Source: JBHIET01 sp046760785
GTDB lineage: Bacteria; Chloroflexota; Anaerolineae; B4-G1
DNA length: 8,567 nt
Assembly: GCA_046760785.1 (NCBI GenBank)
Contig: JBHIET010000107.1
Location: forward strand, 1 to 8,567
Direction: 5' to 3'
Shown here: positions 1-5,480 of the stretch, one piece after another
Layout of the letters: each line of letters begins with the position of its first letter
Numbering within the stretch: position 1 is the first letter of the stretch
The notes under the pieces: model-generated
Told to the model about the DNA's origin: nothing
Databases searched by the model: none
What the model saw: only the letters and a program-made list of their open reading frames with translations
Translations under genes and position numbers: made by a program

Positions 1-36
1 GGAAAACGATCTACGCTGCTCAGGCTGAGTAGTGAC
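1..36 (+). repeat. 36-bp direct repeat, copy 1
   Basis: Positions 1-36 are identical to 172-207. The element starts GGAAAACGATCTACG and contains an imperfect palindrome, CTGCTCAG-G-CTGAGTAG (16-32), with 7 of 8 arm positions paired. It touches the window edge, so it may be longer on the left. The 12-mer CAGGCTGAGTAG (21-32) recurs in inverted orientation beyond the operon at 8318-8329. This looks like an interspersed palindromic intergenic repeat; no function can be assigned. Confidence 0.85.
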
Positions 37-79
37 GTCTTTTGGACAGATTATGGCAGCTACTCACCCCAAGCTCCAA

Positions 80-96
80 GTCCCCGTCCCGGGGAC
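80..96. repeat. GC-rich hairpin (GTCCCC/GGGGAC)
   Basis: A perfect 6-bp stem, GTCCCC (80-85) with GGGGAC (91-96), has a 5-nt loop. No T-tract follows, so it is not a typical intrinsic terminator. It lies between the two 36-bp repeats in non-coding sequence and is probably part of the same intergenic repeat block. Confidence 0.6.
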
Positions 97-145
97 GTCG
101 TATGCGGTAGATGACCACTTTGCCGTGCCGTTTTGCGCTCGAGAC

Positions 146-162
146 GCCCCCGAGACGGGGGC
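146..162. repeat. GC-rich hairpin (GCCCCC/GGGGGC)
   Basis: A perfect stem, GCCCCC (146-151) with GGGGGC (157-162), has loop GAGAC; the G and C of the loop could also pair. No T-tract follows. It lies ten bases before the second 36-bp repeat. I see no convincing -35/-10 pair anywhere in 37-220, so the promoter of the following ATPase is either weak or outside the window. Confidence 0.6.
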
Positions 163-171
163 TACGAGCCT

Positions 172-207
172 GGAAAACGATCTACGCTGCTCAGGCTGAG
201 TAGTGAC
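172..207 (+). repeat. 36-bp direct repeat, copy 2
   Basis: An exact copy of 1-36, offset by 171 bp. Its last bases (GTGAC, 203-207) create a GTG in frame with the following ATPase, but the coding start is more likely the ATG at 221. It also carries CAGGCTGAGTAG (192-203). Confidence 0.85.
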
Positions 208-211
208 CACT

Positions 212-215
212 GGAG
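212..215 (+). promoter_or_regulatory. Ribosome binding site deciding the ATPase 1 start
   Basis: GGAG at 212-215 sits 5 nt before ATG 221. The alternative in-frame GTG at 203 lies inside the repeat and has only repeat sequence (CAGGCTGAGTA) upstream. This favours ATG 221. Confidence 0.6.
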
Positions 216-220
216 ACAAT

Positions 221-1162
<942 letters not shown>

Positions 1163-1171
1163 TGTGAAGTA

Positions 1172-1224
1172 AGCCCAATGCTTTCCAAACGAGACCCCCG
1201 AGGTCTGAGAATACGTGTTGGGCT
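1172..1224. other. Intergenic stem-loop after ATPase 1
   Basis: AGCCCAA (1172-1178) pairs perfectly with TTGGGCT (1218-1224) and encloses a smaller hairpin, AGACC (1192-1196) with GGTCT (1202-1206). It starts 9 nt after the ATPase 1 stop. There is no T-tract after the outer stem, so it is not a standard intrinsic terminator. It may be a processing or transcript-stabilising structure, or a degenerate palindromic repeat. Whether transcription from ATPase 1 continues into tetR cannot be told from sequence. Confidence 0.4.
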
Positions 1225-1269
1225 GTTGGCTGCGGAGAAGAACCGAACCTTAAAAATCTGGTACAGGTC

Positions 1270-1298
1270 TTGACAATGGCCGAAAATCATAGTACAAT
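1270..1298 (+). promoter_or_regulatory. Sigma-70 promoter of the tetR-exporter operon
   Basis: A perfect -35 TTGACA (1270-1275) and a 5/6 -10 TACAAT (1293-1298) are separated by exactly 17 nt. Transcription would start near 1305, giving a leader of about 45 nt before the tetR ATG. It is by far the best promoter match in the window. The operator-like palindrome just downstream suggests repression by the encoded TetR protein. Confidence 0.82.
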
Positions 1299-1316
1299 TT
1301 GAGCTAACCCTCAGTT

Positions 1317-1338
1317 TTTGAGTGAGCACTCACACAAA
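1317..1338. promoter_or_regulatory. Palindromic operator, probable TetR autoregulatory site
   Basis: A 22-bp inverted repeat has arms TTTGAGTGAG (1317-1326) and CTCACACAAA (1329-1338) around a CA centre; 9 of 10 arm positions pair, with an uninterrupted core GTGAG-CA-CTCAC. It covers roughly +12 to +33 of the predicted transcript and touches the tetR ribosome binding site (AGGAG, 1338-1342). Size, symmetry and place fit a TetR-family operator that blocks transcription. Inference from position; no binding data. Confidence 0.72.
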
Positions 1339-1349
1339 GGAGCTGTACT

Positions 1350-1976
1350 ATGACGAATGAACAGCCGACCACCCGCCGCCAGCGACGCACGCTAGCCCGC
1401 AAGGCCCAGATTCTCGACGCGGCAGCCAAAGTGTTCGCCGAGAAGGGCTTTCACCGGGCTACGACTAAGGAGATTGCTGACGCTGCCGATGTGTCTGAAG
1501 GGACGATTTACAACTATTTTGACAGCAAGGAAGATCTCCTGATCGGCATCATGGGCCAATTGGCCGAGGTAGAGACACTGCCTGAGGAGCTGATGGGGGC
1601 GCTGCAGAGTGATGTCCGCGACTTTTTCGTCGCTATTTTCCGTCAACGTATCGGCCGCATGCAACAGGCCCAGAAGATGATCCAGGCCCTCTTGCCGGAG
1701 GTGATGGTCAACCTCGAGCTACGCGAGCGCTACTATCAGCAGTTTGTGCTGCGCGTCGCGACGATACTGGAGCAGTACATCGAGGCGCGGATTGAGATGG
1801 GGCACATACGGCCTGTGGACGCAGCACTGGCGGCGCGCGCCGTGCAAGGCATGTTCGTCGGCCTGATTCTGCTCCGGCTTCTCGGTGACGAGCCGGTCCT
1901 ATCCAGGTGGGAGGAAGTGCCGGAAGTCGTAGCCACCATGATCTTTGACGGCCTGAGGCCCAGGAAAGGAGGGTGA
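1350..1976 (+). CDS. TetR/AcrR-family transcriptional repressor of the exporter operon
   Basis: A 208-aa one-component DNA-binding regulator. The N-terminal TetR domain spans about residues 17-64: the helix ILDAAAKVFAEKGF and the helix-turn-helix TTKEIADAADVSEGTIYNYFDSKEDLL are classic, with the recognition helix around VSEGTIYNYF (48-57). The C-terminal part (about 70-205) is the variable ligand-binding and dimerisation domain and resembles no specific inducer class I can name. ATG 1350 has AGGAG (1338-1342) 7 nt upstream. It is the first gene after the strong promoter and palindrome and is nearly fused to the permease (3-nt gap; the permease ribosome binding site lies in its last codons). 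In E. coli the equivalent regulator of the ybhGFSR genes is CecR (YbiH), also TetR family; the analogy is from context. Likely a repressor relieved by an exported compound. Confidence 0.93.
   Translation: MTNEQPTTRRQRRTLARKAQILDAAAKVFAEKGFHRATTKEIADAADVSEGTIYNYFDSKEDLLIGIMGQLAEVETLPEELMGALQSDVRDFFVAIFRQRIGRMQQAQKMIQALLPEVMVNLELRERYYQQFVLRVATILEQYIEARIEMGHIRPVDAALAARAVQGMFVGLILLRLLGDEPVLSRWEEVPEVVATMIFDGLRPRKGG
1967..1972 (+). promoter_or_regulatory. Near-perfect ribosome binding site of the permease
   Basis: AGGAGG, inside AAAGGAGGGTGA, matches the 16S rRNA anti-Shine-Dalgarno almost completely and lies 7 nt before ATG 1980. It is embedded in the end of tetR, so the two genes are translated in close succession. 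It is the strongest site in the operon, suggesting efficient permease translation. Confidence 0.7.
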
Positions 1977-1979
1977 TAC

Positions 1980-3101
1980 ATGACCTTGCGCATCATTCCG
2001 CTTATACGCAAAGAGTTCCTGCACATCCTCCGTGATCCGCGCACACTGGCGGTGATGTTTGTAATGCCTGTCGTTCAACTTGTGCTCATGGGTTATGCCG
2101 CCACGACTGACATCGAACACCTACGCACCGCTGTTTTCGACGGGGACAAATCAGGGGCCAGTCGTGAGCTGATCGAAGCTTATCGGGCATCCAGTTACTT
2201 TGACATTGTCCGCTACATCGAGTCGGAGGAGCAGATGAATCATCTGGTGGATGGCGGACAGGTGCGAGCCGGCCTGATCATTCCGGCAGGCTACGGTGAA
2301 GCGATAACCGCCGGCGATCAACCCCAGGTCGCTTTCGTCATTGATGGGTCCGATCCCAGCGTGGCCAACACCGTTCTCGCTGCCTCGCAATCTGTAGGGC
2401 AGGCTCATTCCATGCGCATTGTGGAACAGGCTATGGGCTTTGATCCTGACGATATGCCCGGCGTGCAGGTGCGTCCGCGTGTGTGGTACAACCCGGAGAT
2501 GAAGAGCTCGAACTTTATGATCCCCGGTATCATGGGTATGATTCTCTACTTTCTGACCGCTCTCTTCACCGCGATGGCCATCGTGCGCGAGCGAGAGCAG
2601 GGCACCATCGAGCAATTGATCGTGACACCTATCAGGCCATTGGAGTTGATCGTCGCCAAGGTTGTCCCTTACGTGTTCATCGCCTTATTCGACGTGCTGG
2701 AAGTGCTGGCCATCGGCGTCTTTTGGTTCGGCGTGCCAATTAGAGGTAGTCTGGGGCTGCTGCTGGGGCTATCGGCCCTGTTCCTGCTCACGTCGCTGGG
2801 CATCGGTATCTTCATCTCCAGCATAGCCAACACGCAACAGGAAGCGATGTTGCTCACGTTTCTCACTATGTTTCCCTCCATCTTTCTGGGAGGGTTCTTC
2901 TTCCCCATTGAGGCCATGCCCACCTGGCTGCAGGTTCTCACCTACGTGGTACCGCTGCGTTACATGCTCGTCATCATCCGGGGCATCATCCTCAAAGGAG
3001 TGGGCGTACAGATACTGCTTCCGGAAGTGATTGCGCTGATTGTCTTTGGGGTGGCGATCATGTTGCTGGCTGCCGCTCGATTCCAGAAGCGGCTGGAGTA
3101 G
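1980..3101 (+). CDS. ABC-2 type permease, YbhR/YbhS-like
   Basis: The 373-aa membrane-spanning subunit through which substrate is exported. Predicted layout: a cytoplasmic start with the family pattern IRKEFLHILRDPRTL; TM1 about 22-41; a large extracytoplasmic domain (about 43-175, with FVIDGSDPSVAN at 119-130); then TM2 about 179-202, TM3 229-251, TM4 258-281, TM5 290-311 and TM6 350-367. The loop after TM2, REREQGTIEQLIVTPI (203-218), is the conserved ABC-2 segment thought to contact the ATPase. Length and the phrases YNPEMKSSNFMIPG and VPIRGSLGLL match E. coli YbhS (YWFNP, FIIPG, VPYRGSL) as I recall it. E. coli has two such permeases, but only one is encoded here, so a homodimer is the simplest model. 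Substrate not shown; YbhFSR has been linked to drug and Na+/Li+ efflux. Confidence 0.93.
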   Translation: MTLRIIPLIRKEFLHILRDPRTLAVMFVMPVVQLVLMGYAATTDIEHLRTAVFDGDKSGASRELIEAYRASSYFDIVRYIESEEQMNHLVDGGQVRAGLIIPAGYGEAITAGDQPQVAFVIDGSDPSVANTVLAASQSVGQAHSMRIVEQAMGFDPDDMPGVQVRPRVWYNPEMKSSNFMIPGIMGMILYFLTALFTAMAIVREREQGTIEQLIVTPIRPLELIVAKVVPYVFIALFDVLEVLAIGVFWFGVPIRGSLGLLLGLSALFLLTSLGIGIFISSIANTQQEAMLLTFLTMFPSIFLGGFFFPIEAMPTWLQVLTYVVPLRYMLVIIRGIILKGVGVQILLPEVIALIVFGVAIMLLAAARFQKRLE

Positions 3102-3123
3102 CGACAGCTCAGGGTGAGATTCC

Positions 3124-3501
3124 ATGGATAAGAGCAGGGTGGTCCTTCTCTATCTCCTTATGTTGGTTGGGCACGTGGCTCACGTTCTTGAAGAAGTCTG
3201 GGGGCGATTTTGGCTGATAGATGCTGTCTGTGGACTGGGATGGTTCCTGGTGGCAAACTGGGTGCTCTTCTGCATCCCGGTCGTGCTGTTCTATTTCGTT
3301 CTGCGGGGGAAGCGCTGGGCATTTCACGCGAGCATGATCTACGCCAGCATCATGCTCTTGAACGGTGTTGGGCATAACGTGGCAACGATTGTGACTGGAA
3401 GGTATTGGGGTGGTTTTGCAGGCGGATATACTGGCGTTGGACTGTTGTTTGTTGCTCCGCCAATGATACATTATCTTCGGAAAGAGATGCCGGCCAATTA
3501 A
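3124..3501 (+). CDS. HXXEE-motif small membrane protein
   Basis: A 125-aa polytopic membrane protein with about four helices (6-22, 41-60, 67-90, 100-117). The first helix ends in HVLEE (20-24), a perfect HXXEE motif, and the second half has N80, H84 and a glycine-rich GGFAGGYTG stretch (96-104). This pattern fits the Pfam HXXEE family of unknown function (PF13787); that match is from memory. The His and two Glu near the membrane surface could bind metal or protons, which is only a guess. ATG 3124 has AGGG 9 nt upstream. The gene lies 22 bp after the permease and 13 bp before ATPase 2, so it is cotranscribed with the exporter. Three sequence lines counted by hand gave about 50% GC, against roughly 55-60% for two lines of ATPase 2, so it may be a later insertion. 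It could be an accessory subunit, a resistance or sensing factor, or a passenger. Confidence 0.8.
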   Translation: MDKSRVVLLYLLMLVGHVAHVLEEVWGRFWLIDAVCGLGWFLVANWVLFCIPVVLFYFVLRGKRWAFHASMIYASIMLLNGVGHNVATIVTGRYWGGFAGGYTGVGLLFVAPPMIHYLRKEMPAN

Positions 3502-3514
3502 ACGAGGAGCAGCA

Positions 3515-4459
3515 GTGTTTAACGAGAGCAACCTGGTCATTAAAACTGAAAATCTAACCCACAAGTTCCGCGACCTGCTGGCCGTGGATCATCTGAACCT
3601 GGAAATCAAACGCGGCGAGATATTCGGCCTGCTGGGACCCGATGGGGCCGGCAAGACGACGACGATCCGCATGTTGTGCGCGATTATGGACCCCAGCGAG
3701 GGCAGCGCCCGCGTGGCGGGGTTCGATACGGTGAAGGAGCCGGAGGAGATCAAAAAGCGCATCGGCTATATGCCGCAGCAGTTCTCCCTCTATGGCGACT
3801 TGACGGTGCTGGAGAACCTGGTATTCTTCGCCGACGTGTTCCAGGTGGAGCGGCAAGAACGGGAGGAGCGCATCGCCCGCTTGCTCGAGTTCGCCCGCCT
3901 GACCGAGTTCACGAAGCGACGAGCAGCCCACCTTTCGGGCGGTATGCAAAAGAAGCTGGCCCTGGCCTGCACACTGATTCACAAGCCCGAGCTTATCTTC
4001 CTGGATGAGCCAACCACCGGCGTGGATCCGGTCTCGCGCCGCGAGTTCTGGGACATTCTGACCGGCCTTCATTTAGAAGGGGTGACGCTCTTTGTCAGCA
4101 CGCCCTATATGGACGAGGCGGAACGGTGTTCGCGGGCAGCGCTGATGTTTGAGGGGGGCATCATTGTCTGCGACGAGCCGGAGCGGATCAAGACTCTGGT
4201 GGAAGGCGAGTTGCTGGAGCTGCAGCCTGACCGGCTGAAGGAGGCGAACCGGATCATCCAGAGCCTCCCCGGCGTGCTGGAGGTGCAGACTTACGGCGAC
4301 TTGCTGCACGTGTTCGTAGACAACGCTGCTCAGCGCTCTCCGACCGTGCAGGAGGCATTGGCCGAGGCAGGAGTTGCAGTCGAGAATATCCGCCAGACCC
4401 GGCCGCGGATGGAGGAGGCGTTTATCTCACTGATACGGAGGCGGTTGGAGGAGAGGTGA
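3515..4459 (+). CDS. ABC transporter ATP-binding protein (ATPase 2, YbhF N-half-like, degenerate H-loop)
   Basis: A 314-aa ABC ATPase starting at GTG 3515, with GAGGAG (3504-3509) 5 nt upstream. Walker A reads GPDGAGKT (41-48), with Asp where the other two ATPases have Asn. The Q-loop lies in YMPQQFSLY (Q88/Q89), the signature is LSGGMQ (140-145), and Walker B is LIFLDE with Glu165. The H-loop histidine is missing: STPYMDEAE puts Pro197 (codon 4103-4105) where ATPases 1 and 3 have His. E. coli YbhF, a tandem fusion, has just this combination in its N-terminal half (GPDGAGKT and STSYLDEAE), so this gene is best read as a free-standing YbhF N-half. By family knowledge, loss of the H-loop histidine weakens hydrolysis at the affected site, so it probably works in a heterodimer with ATPase 3, the next gene. 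The C-terminal tail PRMEEAFISLIRRR is family-typical. Confidence 0.93.
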   Translation: MFNESNLVIKTENLTHKFRDLLAVDHLNLEIKRGEIFGLLGPDGAGKTTTIRMLCAIMDPSEGSARVAGFDTVKEPEEIKKRIGYMPQQFSLYGDLTVLENLVFFADVFQVERQEREERIARLLEFARLTEFTKRRAAHLSGGMQKKLALACTLIHKPELIFLDEPTTGVDPVSRREFWDILTGLHLEGVTLFVSTPYMDEAERCSRAALMFEGGIIVCDEPERIKTLVEGELLELQPDRLKEANRIIQSLPGVLEVQTYGDLLHVFVDNAAQRSPTVQEALAEAGVAVENIRQTRPRMEEAFISLIRRRLEER

Positions 4460-4462
4460 GGT

Positions 4463-4510
4463 TACGCTATACGCAATACGCGATACGTACTGTGTAGTGC
4501 GTATTGCGTA
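4463..4510. repeat. Inverted array of 7-bp repeats between ATPase 2 and ATPase 3
   Basis: Four head-to-tail heptamers, TACGCTA-TACGCAA-TACGCGA-TACGTAC (4463-4490), are followed by reverse-complement units GTGCGTA-TTGCGTA (4497-4510). The arms TACGCAATACGC (4470-4481) and GCGTATTGCGTA (4499-4510) form a perfect 12-bp stem with a 17-nt loop. It fills almost the whole 68-bp gap and ends just before the ATPase 3 ribosome binding site. There is no T-tract, so it is not a standard terminator; it could modulate mRNA stability or translation. Confidence 0.85.
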
Positions 4511-4513
4511 GTT

Positions 4514-4520
4514 GGGGGGA
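4514..4520 (+). promoter_or_regulatory. Ribosome binding site deciding the ATPase 3 start
   Basis: GGGGGGA at 4514-4520 lies 7 nt before GTG 4528. The upstream in-frame TTG at 4504 is part of the heptamer hairpin and has no purine-rich site before it. GTG 4528 also gives a protein starting MNEYAV, in register with the MESDNYAV start of ATPase 1. Confidence 0.65.
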
Positions 4521-4527
4521 CTTGACT

Positions 4528-5469
4528 GTGAACGAGTATGCTGTACAAGTTGTCAATTTGACCAAGCGGTTCGGCGACTTTACCGCCGTGAACGGGGTGA
4601 CGTTCAACATCCAACGCGGCGAGATATTCGGCTTCCTGGGGCCCAACGGTGCAGGTAAGACGACGACGATCCGTATGTTACTGGGTCTTCTGCGGCCCAC
4701 GTCCGGCCAAGCCACCGTCCTGGGGTACGACATCACGCGCGAGGCGGAGGAGATCCGCAAGCACATCGGTTATATGTCTCAGCGTTTCAGTCTCTACAAC
4801 GATCTGACGGTGGACGAGAATCTGGATTTCTACGGGCGCACTTATGGCGTGCGCGGCGAAGAGTTGCGCCAGCGCAAGCAGTTCGTGATTGAGATGGCGG
4901 GACTTAAAGGGCGGGAGCGGGAGTTGACCCGCAATCTCTCCGGCGGTTGGAAGCAGCGGCTGGCGCTGGGCGCGGCGATCCTTCACGAGCCAGAGATGCT
5001 CTTCCTCGATGAGCCGACCGCCGGGGTGGACCCCATCTCGCGGCGGGCCTTTTGGGATTTGCTGTACGAACTGGCCGAGGGCAGGACGACGATCCTGGTG
5101 ACGACCCACTATATGGATGAGGCAGAACATTGTCAGGATTTGGCCTTCATCCACAACGGGCGTATCATCGCCCAGGGAGCGCCGGCGGAGATCAAACTGG
5201 ATAAGATGCAGGGACAGGTGCTGGAAGTTGACTGCACGCAGCCGGATGTGGCGATTGGCGTGCTGTCGCAGATGGGTTTGTTCGAGGAAGTAGCGCTGTA
5301 CGGTGCACTGATCCATGTGGTGGCCGAGGACGTCGTGGAACACAAGCCTCGCATCACGCAGGTGCTGGCCGAGGCTGGGGTGGACGTGCGGGCGATGGAT
5401 GTTATCGCGCCGTCGCTGGAGGATGTTTTCATCGCCAATGTGCGGAATAGCGTAGGGAGTAAGGAGTAG
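4528..5469 (+). CDS. ABC transporter ATP-binding protein (ATPase 3, YbhF C-half-like)
   Basis: A 313-aa ABC ATPase from GTG 4528 with a full motif set: Walker A GPNGAGKT (38-45), Q-loop Q85 in YMSQRFSLY, signature LSGGW (137-141), Walker B LFLDE with Glu162, and H-loop His194 in TTHYMDEAE. It matches the catalytic C-terminal half of E. coli YbhF (GPNGAGK, TTHFMDEAE), with ATPase 2 as the other half. Together the two genes would supply the two unequal nucleotide-binding subunits of one exporter. It is a close paralogue of ATPase 1. The last residues, VGSKE, and the stop codon are encoded within a 7-bp repeat array (5452-5479), so the true ancestral C-terminus was probably around FIANVRNS. The HlyD gene starts 11 bp downstream. 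Confidence 0.93.
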   Translation: MNEYAVQVVNLTKRFGDFTAVNGVTFNIQRGEIFGFLGPNGAGKTTTIRMLLGLLRPTSGQATVLGYDITREAEEIRKHIGYMSQRFSLYNDLTVDENLDFYGRTYGVRGEELRQRKQFVIEMAGLKGRERELTRNLSGGWKQRLALGAAILHEPEMLFLDEPTAGVDPISRRAFWDLLYELAEGRTTILVTTHYMDEAEHCQDLAFIHNGRIIAQGAPAEIKLDKMQGQVLEVDCTQPDVAIGVLSQMGLFEEVALYGALIHVVAEDVVEHKPRITQVLAEAGVDVRAMDVIAPSLEDVFIANVRNSVGSKE

Positions 5470-5479
5470 GGAGTAAGGA
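5452..5479 (+). repeat. Heptamer tandem repeat at the ATPase 3 / HlyD junction
   Basis: Four head-to-tail 7-mers, GTAGGGA-GTAAGGA-GTAGGGA-GTAAGGA, amount to a perfect duplication of a 14-bp unit (5452-5465 and 5466-5479). The third unit supplies the ATPase 3 stop codon (TAG, 5467-5469). The purine-rich units also supply the ribosome binding site of the next gene (GGGAG, 5469-5473, 7 nt before ATG 5481). Change in copy number would alter the ATPase 3 tail. Confidence 0.9.
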
Positions 5480-5480
5480 T

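Noticed and set aside
1..207. CRISPR repeats of 36 bp
   Set aside because: Only two copies, separated by 135 bp that itself forms hairpins; no spacer-sized regular spacing.
203..220. GTG at 203 as the start of ATPase 1
   Set aside because: It falls in the 36-bp repeat and lacks a ribosome binding site, while ATG 221 has GGAG 5 nt upstream and gives the same length as ATPase 3.
1172..1224. Intrinsic terminator after ATPase 1
   Set aside because: The stem has a 39-nt loop and no T-tract after it; kept as a stem-loop of unknown role.
4504..4527. TTG at 4504 as the start of ATPase 3
   Set aside because: It lies in the heptamer hairpin with no purine-rich site upstream; GTG 4528 has GGGGGGA at 7-nt spacing and aligns with the ATPase 1 start.
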